In this document: positions 25,128 to 34,072 of the stretch, one piece after another | Position numbering within the stretch: the first letter of the stretch is position 1 | How the letters are laid out: each line of letters opens with the position of its first letter | Source: an uncultured Bacteroidales bacterium | Lineage (GTDB): Bacteria > Bacteroidota > Bacteroidia > Bacteroidales > Paludibacteraceae | NCBI GenBank assembly: GCA_946534715.1 | Contig: CAMNCW010000041.1 | Coordinates: 1-64,000 of the forward strand | Direction: 5' to 3' | Length of the DNA: 64,000 bases | The notes under the pieces: generated by a model | What the model was told of the DNA's origin: nothing | Seen by the model: the letters and a program-made list of their open reading frames with translations, nothing else | Database searches by the model: none | Position numbers and translations under genes: made by a program

Positions 25128-27014
25128 GTGAAAAATATTGTAGTTCGATTTTGTGGAGACTCGGGTGACGGCATGCAGTTGACGGGCAATATGTTTGCTC
25201 AGTTGGCGGCTGAAATGGGTCATGAGATCTCCACGTTGCCGGACTTTCCGGCAGAGATTCGTGCGCCGCAGGGAACATTAGGCGGCGTGAGTGCTTTCCA
25301 AGTAGAATTGGGTAGTGAGGTCTATACCTCTGGTGACAAGGCTGATGTGGTCGTTGCGATGAACGCGGCGGCATTGAAAGTGTGTGCGTTAGGCTCGCAT
25401 TTCAATCACCCGCAGGCGCATTTTGACGAGGAGTTTTCCTTATTCCACAAGCACGCAGTGGTGATTGTCGATACGGACAGTTTGACGGACAAAGACCTGG
25501 AGAAAGCGCAGTATCACACGGACAATCCGTTTACGGAGTTAGGACTTCCGGAGAGTGTGCAGATCGTGCCGGTAGCGCTGACGACGCTGACGAAAGAGGC
25601 ATTGAAAGAGAGCGGTATGGATAATAAGTCCGTGCTCAAATGCCGGAATATGTTTGCTTTGGGCTTGATTTACTGGCTGTTCGACGAGCCGATGGAGAAG
25701 GCTATCCACCTGTTGGAAGAGAAATTCAAGAAGAAACCGGCGTTGGTGGCTCCGAACACGAAAGTGATGGTGGACGGCTATAACTACGGTCAAAACCTGG
25801 CGCTCAATGTGAACCAGATACACCTCTCCCCAGCTCTCTCCCATGGAGAGGGAGCTTCATCCCTTGGTGGAGACGGGAGAGAGACCTTCACCTCTATTGC
25901 GGGCAACAAGGCGACGGCATGGGGCTTGATTGCGGCGGCAGAGAAAGCAGGCAAGAAGCTGTTCTTAGGTTCGTATCCGATTACACCGGCGACGGATATT
26001 CTGCATGAGTTAGCGGCGCGCAAAGACATGAACGTCATGGCGGTACAAGCCGAGGACGAGATAGCCGGTGTTTGTACGGCTATCGGCGCGGCTTTTGCAG
26101 GCGATTTGGCATGTACGAGTACCAGTGGTCCGGGGCTGAGTCTGAAGAGTGAGGCGATCGGTCTGGCGGTGATGGCGGAGTTGCCGTTGGTGGTGATCGA
26201 CGTGCAGCGCGGCGGACCGAGTACAGGTCTTCCGACCAAGACCGAACAGACGGACTTATTGCAGGCGCTCTACGGTCGTAACGGCGAGTGCCCGGCTGTG
26301 GTGATCGCCGCTTCGAGCAGCGCAAACTGCTTTGATTTTGCATATGAAGCATGCAGAATTGCTCTGGAGAACATGACACCCGTCATTTTATTGACTGATA
26401 CCTATTTGGCAAATGGAACGGCGTTGTGGCGGATTCCTAAGTTAGCCGAGTTGCCGGCGATTACTCCGCAGAGTGTGCCGGAAGAGCTGAAAGGACATTA
26501 TAACCCTGCGCTGCGTGACGAGCGCGGCGTGCGTTATTGGGCGTACCCGGGCATGGAAGGTTACGAGCACCGAAACATCGGTTTGGAGCGCGATGCAACA
26601 AAGGGTACAATTTCCACGAACCCTGAAAATCACGAGCAGATGGTCTTGGCACGCAAAAAGAAAATCGAGCAGATAGCGAACTCCATTCCGGAGTTGAATG
26701 TGATCAACGGGAAGGCGCAAGGTACAAAGGATATTTTGTTGGTAGGCTGGGGTAGTACGGAAGGTCATCTGCATGCTGCGGCGAATGAGATAGGTTGCGA
26801 TTTGGCGCATTTCAATTATATCTGCCCGCTGCCGAAGAATACCCGCGAAGTGCTGAGCCAATACAAGCGAATAATCGTTTGTGAATTGAATACAGGTCAA
26901 TTCGCGGCATATTTGCGCGCACAATTCCCGGAACTGAAGATAGAACAATACAACGAAATTCAAGGACAACCGTTTGCTGTAGAACGAATCGTGAAATTCG
27001 TTCAGCAGAATTGA
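25128..27014 (+). CDS. korA: 2-oxoacid:acceptor oxidoreductase, fused gamma-alpha subunit
   Basis: With the next gene this forms a 2-oxoacid:ferredoxin oxidoreductase (2-oxoglutarate type most likely) converting a 2-oxoacid and CoA to acyl-CoA, CO2 and reduced ferredoxin. The gamma domain is residues 1 to about 190 (RFCGDSGDGMQLTGNMFAQL). The alpha domain starts near 258 (GNKATAWGLIAAAEKAG, SYPITPATDILHEL, TSTSGPGLSLKSEA). The start is GTG 25128. Residues about 231-256 (SPALSHGEGASSLGG) are encoded by a GC-rich palindromic repeat in the interdomain linker. The C-terminus (FVQQN) and TGA run into a junction repeat. Confidence 0.9.
   Translation: MKNIVVRFCGDSGDGMQLTGNMFAQLAAEMGHEISTLPDFPAEIRAPQGTLGGVSAFQVELGSEVYTSGDKADVVVAMNAAALKVCALGSHFNHPQAHFDEEFSLFHKHAVVIVDTDSLTDKDLEKAQYHTDNPFTELGLPESVQIVPVALTTLTKEALKESGMDNKSVLKCRNMFALGLIYWLFDEPMEKAIHLLEEKFKKKPALVAPNTKVMVDGYNYGQNLALNVNQIHLSPALSHGEGASSLGGDGRETFTSIAGNKATAWGLIAAAEKAGKKLFLGSYPITPATDILHELAARKDMNVMAVQAEDEIAGVCTAIGAAFAGDLACTSTSGPGLSLKSEAIGLAVMAELPLVVIDVQRGGPSTGLPTKTEQTDLLQALYGRNGECPAVVIAASSSANCFDFAYEACRIALENMTPVILLTDTYLANGTALWRIPKLAELPAITPQSVPEELKGHYNPALRDERGVRYWAYPGMEGYEHRNIGLERDATKGTISTNPENHEQMVLARKKKIEQIANSIPELNVINGKAQGTKDILLVGWGSTEGHLHAAANEIGCDLAHFNYICPLPKNTREVLSQYKRIIVCELNTGQFAAYLRAQFPELKIEQYNEIQGQPFAVERIVKFVQQN
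25818..25893 (+). repeat. GC-rich palindromic element in frame in korA
   Basis: The stretch contains CTCTCCCATGGAGAG and related inverted C/T-rich and G/A-rich blocks. It belongs with the elements at 2037-2075 and 43095-43190. It encodes roughly 26 residues in the linker between the two fused domains. Confidence 0.7.
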
Positions 27015-27040
27015 TAATTGATAATTGAAAATTGATAATT
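27008..27040 (+). repeat. korA-korB junction repeat
   Basis: Units of GATAATTG and AAAATTG run from the last codon and TGA of korA (AAT TGA) to the base before the korB ATG. They contain an in-frame TTG at 27032. Confidence 0.9.
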
Positions 27041-28084
27041 ATGGAAGCATCTCAATTTAAATCTGATCAATATGTACGTTTCTGCCCGGGCTGTGGCGAT
27101 CATGCGATTTGTATGGCGTTGCAAAAAGCGATGGCGCAGATCGGAATAGCCCCGCATGAGGTGGCAGTTATCTCCGGTATCGGTTGTTCAAGCCGTATGC
27201 CGCACTATCTGAACACGTATGGTTTTAATACTATCCATGGTCGCGGCGGTGCGATTGCAACGGGTGTCAAGACCTCGCATCCCGAACTAACCGTTTGGCA
27301 GATGAGCGGTGACGGCGATTGTCTGGCAATCGGCGGAAACCATTTCATTCATGAGATTCGTCGTAATGTGGATCTCAATGTGTGCATGTTCAATAACCGC
27401 ATTTACGGTCTGACCAAAGGTCAATACTCGCCGACGAGTCCGAAGGGTTTTGTCAGCAAGTCGTCTCCATTCGGCACGGTAGAGCGTCCGTTCGTTCCGG
27501 CACAATTGGTGTTGGGCGCAGGAGGTACATTCTTCGCGCGCACGCTGGATGTAGATATGCCGACGACGGTGGATTGTTTGGTGGCGGCGCAGCAGCATAA
27601 AGGCTGCTCGATTGTGGAGTGTCTGGTGAACTGTGTAATTTTCAATAACGGAACGCACGCGTGGATAGCAGACCGTGAGCAGCGCGCGGAGCATAGTATT
27701 ATCCTGAAACACGGTGAGAAGATGATTTTCGGCGCGAATAAAGATAAGGGTCTTGCGGTGGAGATTGATCCGCAGACTTTTGTGCCGAAGATTGTCGTTG
27801 TGCCGGCGGATGATCCGCGTGTGCTGACGCACGATGCCACACAAACAGACCCGACGCTGCATCGTCTCCTGGCGCTTATGGGACAAGACAGGTATCTGGA
27901 GGCCTACCCCCAAGACCTCCCTGAAGGGAAGGGAGATCTTCCTGTCGCTTTGGGTGTAATCCGCAATGTGGAGGCCGAGACCTATAATGATGCTGTTAAT
28001 CAGCAGATTGCTGAGGTACGCGAGAAAGCGAAAGCAAAGACGTTCGATGAACTGACCGCTACTTTGGAGCAGTGGACGATGTAA
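27041..28084 (+). CDS. korB: 2-oxoacid:acceptor oxidoreductase, beta (TPP-binding) subunit
   Basis: A 347-residue subunit that binds thiamine diphosphate. CPGCGDH (about residues 13-19) is the N-terminal signature, followed by GIGCSSRMPHYLNTYG and the TPP/Mg motif GDGDCLAIGGNH with NNRIYGLTKGQYSPTS. The ATG at 27041 is chosen over the TTG at 27032, which is part of the junction repeat. Near the C-terminus about 12 residues (YPQDLPEGKGDL, about 288-299) are encoded by a GC-rich palindromic stretch. korA and korB form a two-gene operon ended by a strong hairpin. Confidence 0.93.
   Translation: MEASQFKSDQYVRFCPGCGDHAICMALQKAMAQIGIAPHEVAVISGIGCSSRMPHYLNTYGFNTIHGRGGAIATGVKTSHPELTVWQMSGDGDCLAIGGNHFIHEIRRNVDLNVCMFNNRIYGLTKGQYSPTSPKGFVSKSSPFGTVERPFVPAQLVLGAGGTFFARTLDVDMPTTVDCLVAAQQHKGCSIVECLVNCVIFNNGTHAWIADREQRAEHSIILKHGEKMIFGANKDKGLAVEIDPQTFVPKIVVVPADDPRVLTHDATQTDPTLHRLLALMGQDRYLEAYPQDLPEGKGDLPVALGVIRNVEAETYNDAVNQQIAEVREKAKAKTFDELTATLEQWTM
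27903..27935 (+). repeat. GC-rich palindromic stretch in frame in korB
   Basis: ACCTCCCTGAAGGGAAGG resembles the element after lptD (CTCCCCTTCAGGGGAG) and is translated as DLPEGKG. Confidence 0.55.
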
Positions 28085-28104
28085 TTAGTTGATAATTGAT
28101 AATT
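28083..28104 (+). repeat. AATTG-type repeat after korB
   Basis: TAATTAGTTGATAATTGATAA follows the korB stop and leads into the terminator. Confidence 0.65.
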
Positions 28105-28140
28105 AAAAAAAGTGTGCCAAGAGATTCGGCACACTTTTTT
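28105..28140. terminator. Bidirectional terminator between korB and rsgA
   Basis: AAAAAAAGTGTGCC / GGCACACTTTTTT with a 9-nt loop lies between convergent genes. The rsgA stop (28140-28142) touches its edge. Confidence 0.92.
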
Positions 28141-29126
28141 TATCGATATTTGCTTTCGGAGCAGTCGCCGAGAATAGAGAGGTACGACTCGTAGCGGCTG
28201 ATAGCTATTTCGCCATGTTCGACGGCTTCGATGACCGCGCAACCGGGCTCGTTGGTGTGCGTGCAGTTGCCAAAACGACATTCGGCGGCTTGCTTGAAGA
28301 TCTCCGGGAAGAAATGGCTCACCTCTTCGCGCTCAAAATCAATCGTTCCGAAACCTTTGATGCCCGGGGTATCAATCACAGCCCCACCGGGCTGTGAATT
28401 TACGATTTGACGATTTACGATGTACGATTGATCTTCCAGAAAATACATCTCGCTGAAAGTGGTGGTGTGCATGCCTTTGTCGTGGGCATCGGAGATCTTG
28501 CCGGTACGCGTGAGCTCCTGACCAAAAAGGGTATTGAGCAGGGTCGATTTGCCGACACCGGAGTTGCCGGAGAGCAGGGTAGTCTTGCCTTGCAGCAAGG
28601 CGTTTATAGCACTTCGTGCGTTTGAGCCTTCGGCATTGAGGTCAAGAGCGCTGATGGAGAGGGTCTGATAACCGATGGATTCGTATAGCGCGCGGAGGTC
28701 TGCCAATTGTGTCTGTTCTTCGTCCGTGAGGAGGTCGATCTTATTAAATATAAGGATCGCGCGTACGCGATAAGCCTCACAAGTAGCTAAGAAACGATCA
28801 ATGAAAGTCGTGCTCGTCACCGGGTGATTGATGGTGATGATGAGCGCTACCTGGTCAATGTTCGCCGCAAGAATATGGCTCTCTTTGCTGAGGTTCGTTG
28901 ATCGGCGGATGATATAGTTGCGACGAGGAACAATGTCCACAATCCAGTGAACAGATTTCCCGTCGGTTTGTGATTTGACTTCAACGTAGTCTCCGACGGC
29001 AACGGGATTAGTGGAACGGATACCACGAATGCGGAAGTTGCCTTTTATATGGCACTCCACACTCGTACCATCGTCCAAACGGACGATGTAACTGCTACCC
29101 GTTGATTTGACGACTAAGCCTTTCAA
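28140..29126 (-). CDS. rsgA: Ribosome small subunit-dependent GTPase A
   Basis: A circularly permuted GTPase for 30S maturation, 328 residues. It has an OB fold (1 to about 85), GTPase motifs NKIDLL, the P-loop GNSGVGKSTLLN and DTPGIKGFG, then a C-terminal zinc finger (CRFGNCTHTNEPGCAV). The start is TTG 29126 (read KGLVVKSTG); no ATG is available because a GTTAAACT repeat abuts the start. Between the switch I region and the DTPG motif lie about 12 extra residues (SYIVNRQIVNSQ, about 232-243) encoded by an ATTTACG-type repeat. Homologues go almost directly into the G3 motif. Confidence 0.93.
   Translation of the reverse strand: MKGLVVKSTGSSYIVRLDDGTSVECHIKGNFRIRGIRSTNPVAVGDYVEVKSQTDGKSVHWIVDIVPRRNYIIRRSTNLSKESHILAANIDQVALIITINHPVTSTTFIDRFLATCEAYRVRAILIFNKIDLLTDEEQTQLADLRALYESIGYQTLSISALDLNAEGSNARSAINALLQGKTTLLSGNSGVGKSTLLNTLFGQELTRTGKISDAHDKGMHTTTFSEMYFLEDQSYIVNRQIVNSQPGGAVIDTPGIKGFGTIDFEREEVSHFFPEIFKQAAECRFGNCTHTNEPGCAVIEAVEHGEIAISRYESYLSILGDCSESKYR
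28397..28431 (-). repeat. ATTTACG-type repeat in frame in rsgA
   Basis: On the plus strand the units are ATTTACG, ATTTGACG, ATTTACG and ATGTACG. This family fills the GH53-mtaB junction (53543-53580). Here it is translated within a conserved GTPase. Confidence 0.75.
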
Positions 29127-29129
29127 GGC

Positions 29130-29168
29130 GTTAAACCGTTAAACTGTTAAACTGTTAAATTGTTAAAC
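29130..29168 (-). repeat. frr-rsgA junction repeat (GTTAAACT, 8-nt units)
   Basis: Five 8-nt units (GTTAAACC, GTTAAACT, GTTAAACT, GTTAAATT, GTTAAAC) on the plus strand. The unit nearest frr supplies the frr stop codon TAA at 29163-29165. The other end touches the rsgA TTG start. Confidence 0.92.
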
Positions 29169-29726
29169 GGTCATGATCTCTTTTTCCTTAGCGGCATAGA
29201 GGGCTTCGACTTTGGCAATGTATTTGTCGTGGGTCTTTTGCATGTCCTCTTCGGCGTCTTTCTCAACATCTTCGCTCAGTCCGTTCTTGACGAGTTTCTT
29301 GAACTCCTCGATAGCATCACGGCGTGCGTTGCGGATAGACATCTTCGCATTTTCGGTCTCTGCTTTACATTGTTTGCAGAGTTCGCGACGGCGTTCCTCG
29401 GTGAGGGGTGGCAGGATCAGACGAATCGTCTCGCCGTTGTTGGAGGGAGCGAGTCCGATATTCGAGTTGATGATCGCGCGCTCGATCTCATTGATGAGCT
29501 TTTTCTCCCACGGCGTGATAGCGATCGTACGGGCGTCCGGCGTAGTGACCGTAGCGCACGAACTAAGCGGCGAGAGCGTGCCGTAATACTCAATTTTGAT
29601 CGGATCGAGAATACGCGGGTTCGCTTTACCTGCACGGATGTGCTGAAGGGTGTCGTCTAAGTGAGCGACAGCGTTCTGCATTTGCTCTTCGGCAGCAGAT
29701 TCAAATAATTCTAATTCGTCGTTCAT
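29163..29726 (-). CDS. frr: Ribosome recycling factor
   Basis: RRF splits post-termination ribosomes with EF-G. The 187-residue protein is full length: [50 protein letters not shown] and [14 protein letters not shown] are standard RRF segments. The C-terminus EIMTV and TAA are partly encoded by the junction repeat. It sits between pyrH and rsgA. pyrH-frr linkage is common in bacteria. Confidence 0.96.
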   Translation of the reverse strand: MNDELELFESAAEEQMQNAVAHLDDTLQHIRAGKANPRILDPIKIEYYGTLSPLSSCATVTTPDARTIAITPWEKKLINEIERAIINSNIGLAPSNNGETIRLILPPLTEERRRELCKQCKAETENAKMSIRNARRDAIEEFKKLVKNGLSEDVEKDAEEDMQKTHDKYIAKVEALYAAKEKEIMTV

Positions 29727-29730
29727 ACTA

Positions 29731-29794
29731 GAATTAAAAATTAAAAATTAAAAATAATGAATTGTCAAATATCCATTGTCAATTTTCAAATGTC
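29731..29794 (-). repeat. pyrH-frr junction: two AT-rich repeat families side by side
   Basis: On the plus strand, three AATTAAA-type units (7 nt) are followed by ATTGTCAAATATCC and ATTGTCAATTTTCAA units of the AATTG family. The array ends in the TGA of pyrH. Confidence 0.85.
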
Positions 29795-30497
29795 ACGGAG
29801 TGACCAAAGTGCCTATTTGTTCGCCGTTGATGACTTTTTCGAGGTTGCCGAGTTGGTCCATGTTAAAGACATAGATGGGCAGTCCGTTCTCTTTCGCCAT
29901 CGCGGTAGCAGTGAGGTCCATGACCTTTAGACCACGGCTGATGACTTCGTCATAAGTGATCTCGGTGAATTTCGTGGCGGTCGGGTCTTTCTCGGGGTCA
30001 GCGGTGTAGATACCGTCCACGCGCGTACCTTTGAGCATGACGTCCGCTTTGATCTCCAATGCGCGGAGTGACGAACCGGTGTCGGTCGTGAAATAGGGAG
30101 CTCCTGTTCCTCCGGCGAGAATGACTACGTTCCCTTTTTCCAGCAAGCGGATGGCTTTTGCGGGACTGTAGAAGTCTCCTACCGGTTCCATGCGGATGGA
30201 AGTCAGTACACGCACAGGCTGACCGATCGCTTCGAGGGCAGACTGTAACGCTAAAGCGTTAATGACCGTCGCTAACATGCCCATTTGGTCACCTTTCACG
30301 CGATCAAAACCGCGTTGTGCACCCGATAAGCCGCGGAAGATATTCCCGCCGCCTATGACGATGCCTATCTGTACACCGCGTTGTGCAATAGCTTTCACCT
30401 GCTCGGCATATTGGTTCAAGCGCTCGGTGTCGATACCTTGTTTGCTTTCTCCGGCAAGACTCTCACCGGAAAGTTTCAGTAAAATGCGTTTAAACAT
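29793..30497 (-). CDS. pyrH: UMP kinase
   Basis: A hexameric UMP kinase, 234 residues, making UDP for nucleotide and cell-wall precursor pools. Motifs are LLKLSGESLAG (about 5-15), VIGGGNIFRG, GDQMGMLATVINAL, AGGTGAPYFTTDTGSSLRA and the C-terminal NGEQIGTLV. It belongs to the long minus-strand run, upstream of frr. Confidence 0.97.
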   Translation of the reverse strand: MFKRILLKLSGESLAGESKQGIDTERLNQYAEQVKAIAQRGVQIGIVIGGGNIFRGLSGAQRGFDRVKGDQMGMLATVINALALQSALEAIGQPVRVLTSIRMEPVGDFYSPAKAIRLLEKGNVVILAGGTGAPYFTTDTGSSLRALEIKADVMLKGTRVDGIYTADPEKDPTATKFTEITYDEVISRGLKVMDLTATAMAKENGLPIYVFNMDQLGNLEKVINGEQIGTLVTP

Positions 30498-30501
30498 AGT
30501 A

Positions 30502-30612
30502 TTATTTTTTTTTGAATACTTTAATTAATATTGCTATAGCAATAATTAACAATGCAATAGGAATACCTAAATAATAAATAACAAAAGCAAAACCTACTAA
30601 GAAACTTTCCAT
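30502..30612 (-). CDS. Small 36-residue single-pass membrane peptide (candidate gene)
   Basis: A short reading frame from ATG 30610-30612 to TAA 30502-30504 encodes MESFLVGFAFVIYYLG, then a continuous hydrophobic stretch with one Pro, and ends in a basic tail KVFKKK. It fills the space between the gamma-carbonic anhydrase-like gene (6 bases away) and pyrH (4 bases away) almost exactly. Its codons are far more AT-rich than the neighbours. The hydrophobic core and positive-inside tail suggest a real single-pass membrane peptide, but no homologue is known to me. Confidence 0.5.
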   Translation of the reverse strand: MESFLVGFAFVIYYLGIPIALLIIAIAILIKVFKKK

Positions 30613-30617
30613 AATAA

Positions 30618-31145
30618 TTATTCTTTGTACCATGATGCATACATGGCATAGTTATTCGCTATTTTTTTGTTTATTTCTTCGGTTTGGGCAGGGTCGGCTT
30701 TTTTGATGAATTTAGCCGGTACTCCTCCCCAAATCTCGTGCGGACCGATCTGCGTGCCTTTGAGCACCAATGCATTCGCCGCCACAATGGCTCCTTCGCC
30801 CACATGGGCGTCATCGAGCAGGGTAGCCCCCATGCCGATCAGAGCGTAGTCATCAACGTCGGCGCCGTGGATCGTGACGTTATGTCCGACGGACACGTAG
30901 TCGCCTAATTTGATAGTCGATTTCTGATAGAGAGTGTGGAGTACTGCTCCGTCCTGAATGTTACAATGCTTGCCGATGACGATGGTATTCACATCGCCTC
31001 GGAGCACGGAATTAAACCACAGGCTTGATCCTTCCCCCACCGTCACATCGCCGACGACGGTGGCGTTCTCCGCCATGAATACGTCGTCCGCGATGTTTGG
31101 GGTAAGGATCTCTCCGTTTCTGTTTATGGTCTTTATAAGAGCCAT
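30618..31145 (-). CDS. Gamma-carbonic anhydrase-like left-handed beta-helix protein
   Basis: A 175-residue hexapeptide-repeat protein. The three zinc ligands of the gamma-carbonic anhydrase fold are present (His in GAVLH, and both His in VGHNVTIHG), so CO2 hydration or a related hydrolase role is possible; many such YrdA/PaaY relatives have no assigned activity. It lies after tpiA across a GTTAAACT-type junction repeat and before the 36-codon membrane peptide. Confidence 0.9.
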   Translation of the reverse strand: MALIKTINRNGEILTPNIADDVFMAENATVVGDVTVGEGSSLWFNSVLRGDVNTIVIGKHCNIQDGAVLHTLYQKSTIKLGDYVSVGHNVTIHGADVDDYALIGMGATLLDDAHVGEGAIVAANALVLKGTQIGPHEIWGGVPAKFIKKADPAQTEEINKKIANNYAMYASWYKE

Positions 31146-31147
31146 AA

Positions 31148-31186
31148 ATGTTAAATTGTTAAGCTGTTAAACTGTTAAATTGTTAG
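31148..31186 (-). repeat. tpiA-gamma-CA junction repeat (GTTAAACT family)
   Basis: Plus strand units GTTAAATT, GTTAAGCT, GTTAAACT, GTTAAATT, GTTA. The end unit is the TAA stop of tpiA (31183-31185). The other end is 3 bases from the ATG of the next gene. Confidence 0.92.
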
Positions 31187-31932
31187 CGGGCAGCGATGAT
31201 GGCGAGGAATTTCTCGGCAACGAGTGCTGCGCCGCCGATCAGACCACCGTCAATATCCGGGCAAGCGAAGAGCTCTGCTGCGTTCTTCTCGTTGCAGCTT
31301 CCGCCGTAAAGGATCGTGGTGTCATCAGCTGCCTCTTGGCCGTATTTCTCAGCTACGAGGGAACGGATGTATGCGTGGATCTCCTCAGCCTGAGCCGGTG
31401 TAGCGGTCAAACCGGTACCGATAGCCCAAACGGGTTCGTAAGCGAGGGTGATATTTTTCCACTCCTCTGCGCTCAGACCGAATACCGATCCTTCGAGTTG
31501 TGCTTTTACCACTTCGTTCTGTTTGCCTGCTTCGCGCTCCTCTTTCACCTCACCGATGCAGAAGATCACTTTCAGACCGTTCGCCAAAGCGAGGCGCACT
31601 TTCTCAGCCAGCATCTCATAGCTCTCTGCGTAGTACTGACGGCGCTCTGAGTGACCGAGGATGACGTACTCAGCGCCGGTGGATTTAACCATCTCAGCGG
31701 ATACCTCACCGGTGTATGCACCTTTCTCGTGGTTTGCGCAGTTCTCAGCTGCTACTTTGATCGGCGAGCCTTTGAGGAGCTCAGCCACGGTAGCCAGATG
31801 GATGAACGGAGTACCGATCACAACGGCGCATGAGGGGTTCTTTACTGCTTCTTTCAATTCGGTAGCCAAAGCTACACCTTCCTGCAGGTTCTTGTTCATT
31901 TTCCAGTTGCCTGCAACCATTTTTGTTCTCAT
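31183..31932 (-). CDS. tpiA: Triosephosphate isomerase
   Basis: A glycolytic enzyme interconverting DHAP and GAP, 249 residues. Catalytic segments are present: NWKMNK (Lys near 12), ILGHSERR (His near 97), [11 protein letters not shown] (Glu near 167) and [11 protein letters not shown] with GGLIGGAAL for phosphate binding. Codon use is biased as for a highly expressed gene. It sits in the Bacteroidales-typical neighbourhood of DoxX-like and DUF1599 genes, but with a C10 protease gene inserted between. Confidence 0.97.
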   Translation of the reverse strand: MRTKMVAGNWKMNKNLQEGVALATELKEAVKNPSCAVVIGTPFIHLATVAELLKGSPIKVAAENCANHEKGAYTGEVSAEMVKSTGAEYVILGHSERRQYYAESYEMLAEKVRLALANGLKVIFCIGEVKEEREAGKQNEVVKAQLEGSVFGLSAEEWKNITLAYEPVWAIGTGLTATPAQAEEIHAYIRSLVAEKYGQEAADDTTILYGGSCNEKNAAELFACPDIDGGLIGGAALVAEKFLAIIAAR

Positions 31933-31943
31933 AATGTTATATT

Positions 31944-34064
31944 TTATTTGATTTTTTGTCCTAAAACATTGTATTGCTCGTTATCGCGGATGATGATTAG
32001 TTGTCCGTCGCGTACGATTTTTCGGAACGGCGTGTTGATAACCGCATCTTCTATGCCTTCTTCTTCACTGCTGCACGAAGTGGTGTAGTTCGAGAATGAA
32101 ACACCTGCGCCGCTCCATGTGAGAGTAATGGATTTGAGATACATAGCACCGTCGTTCGAACGAATGCCGACGTATTGGTATTCATCCAAAATGTCCACTT
32201 CGGTCTCACCGAATGTCAAAGAACCGATCTTGGTGCCTTTATTGTCATTGTAGAGGTCAGCCACTTCCGTATAAGCGGTGTTGCTACCGTAAATATCCAG
32301 CACGCGTGTAGTGTAGGTGTGTTCCTCCCATGAAACCTGTACTTTGAGGATTGTTCCTCCGGAAGCGGTAGTGATAATACCCGAGTTGCTGTTTCTGGAG
32401 CGGAGTTGGATAGCGTCATTGCCTCCTGCGCTGTTTCCTGCATAGACGGCGGAGGAGTTCAGGCGGAGGTTTTGCCAGATGTCGTATGTATTTCCTGTCA
32501 CGCCTGTAGCTTCTGCGGTCAGTACATCCTCGGTGGTGACTACCTCTCCGCCGATACGTTTGGCGAAGACAGCGTAATAGGTGATGTCTTCGCTGGCGAC
32601 TTTACTGCCGGCAAAGCGGAACAAGTCTGCGGGTTTTTGTCCGTCCGTCACCTGGCTTGCAGACCAGCCCACGAACACCATCTCTTCGTTGCAGCTCTCG
32701 GGCTCGGCAGGAAGCACCAAAGCCTCTTCCATGGCGAACTCGGTGGTGGTGGTGTTTCCATTGACCGACCAAGTGATCGTAACAGCCGGCATGTCGCTTT
32801 TATCGGGCACGATACCGATGATAACATCCTGGTCCTCGGAGAAGTCATAACCGCCTCCGCCGGCACCGCCGCTACCGGGTTTAAGACGTGATAAGAGGAA
32901 ATATCCGTCGTTTTCGCCCGACCAGCCCCAGTTGAAGTGGAAATAGCCGGCATCGTCGTATCCGTCGCAGATAAAACTGTGACCGCCTTCTTCGCTGGCA
33001 CCGCCGTATAGGATCGGATGTTTCTTATCCAACTCTTCTTTGATCATAGCGGTCCAATCATCGTCGTTCCATTTCTTGTAATACTCCTTTCTTTCGTAAG
33101 TATATCCGTCGCGCACGTACGCGGTTAAACCTTCTTTCTTATAGCGGAAATAGTTCACAAAGGCATTCTGTGCGCAGCTGGGGTCTTCCCAGTCTCCGTA
33201 GTTGACGGTATAAGTACCGGATCCGCCGTCTGCTTCGTTGCCGTACATCATTTCGGTAGCCACGCCGCAGTGATACATCAGCGTAGCTACTGCCTTTTTC
33301 TGCTCCGCAGTAGCGGAACCGGTGTATTGATCCAGCATGTTACTCCAGTCATAAATCGTTTGTCCGAAGTTGGCAGAAAGAGTTTGGGTATAACGTTCAG
33401 AGTAGTTATAATAGCCGAAATCATCCACCGGGTTATTCGGATCGAGCGGCCGATAGGAGTGCGAGCCGGTACCGGTGACAGGCCATTCCCAGAATTTCAT
33501 CACCTGCGCCATAGCGGTTGCCACACAGCCGACATAGGCTTTGTTTTTTCCGGTGCCCGGGCATAAGTCCCAATACGGACTATCCTGGTCCCATTGGGTT
33601 TTAATCAGCGGTCCTACTACCGCATCGCCTTTTGCACGACGCGGGCTCGTACGGAGTGCTTGCCATTGAGCAGCGGTTTCTTCGCTGGCAGTTACGCCGT
33701 CGGCTTCTATTTTCTGGATGAAATGATTGTATTTGCTCATCCATTTGCGTACATTTGCGGGCATGTTCTCCGTGCTGAAGTGCCCTGTTTCCGAGTATGC
33801 CAAAACGGGGCTGACCGCATCGTCAGCGGCGATGATAACCCATCCTTCGCCGTTCTCGTTCCGGTAGAGGTAATAGAGGTTCTCTTCTGCCGTCCCGGCT
33901 TGTTTGAGCACCATACGTTTAGCCGGGGCTTTCTGCATCGAGGACGAGGAAGCCGCGTTCATAAAGTGGTCTGCCACCAGCGCTGCATCAGCCGGCGTGA
34001 CCCGTTCTGCCATCAGTGTCATCGACGACACCAATAAGGCCGTAATAATCCAAAGTTTTTTCAT
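31944..34064 (-). CDS. C10-family (streptopain-like) secreted cysteine protease
   Basis: A 706-residue exported protease. After signal peptide [19 protein letters not shown] comes a Spi-like propeptide (about 21-140; [19 protein letters not shown]). The papain-like catalytic domain follows, with Cys180 in [16 protein letters not shown] and His362 in [12 protein letters not shown], then [18 protein letters not shown]. An InlB/Flg_new-like segment and a beta-sandwich precede the C-terminal tail [25 protein letters not shown] motif (key residues DG, YNVLGQ, final K). This resembles a short type IX sorting tail. It splits tpiA from the DoxX-like gene, a likely lineage-specific insertion. Confidence 0.92.
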   Translation of the reverse strand: MKKLWIITALLVSSMTLMAERVTPADAALVADHFMNAASSSSMQKAPAKRMVLKQAGTAEENLYYLYRNENGEGWVIIAADDAVSPVLAYSETGHFSTENMPANVRKWMSKYNHFIQKIEADGVTASEETAAQWQALRTSPRRAKGDAVVGPLIKTQWDQDSPYWDLCPGTGKNKAYVGCVATAMAQVMKFWEWPVTGTGSHSYRPLDPNNPVDDFGYYNYSERYTQTLSANFGQTIYDWSNMLDQYTGSATAEQKKAVATLMYHCGVATEMMYGNEADGGSGTYTVNYGDWEDPSCAQNAFVNYFRYKKEGLTAYVRDGYTYERKEYYKKWNDDDWTAMIKEELDKKHPILYGGASEEGGHSFICDGYDDAGYFHFNWGWSGENDGYFLLSRLKPGSGGAGGGGYDFSEDQDVIIGIVPDKSDMPAVTITWSVNGNTTTTEFAMEEALVLPAEPESCNEEMVFVGWSASQVTDGQKPADLFRFAGSKVASEDITYYAVFAKRIGGEVVTTEDVLTAEATGVTGNTYDIWQNLRLNSSAVYAGNSAGGNDAIQLRSRNSNSGIITTASGGTILKVQVSWEEHTYTTRVLDIYGSNTAYTEVADLYNDNKGTKIGSLTFGETEVDILDEYQYVGIRSNDGAMYLKSITLTWSGAGVSFSNYTTSCSSEEEGIEDAVINTPFRKIVRDGQLIIIRDNEQYNVLGQKIK

Positions 34065-34072
34065 TTGTGTGT

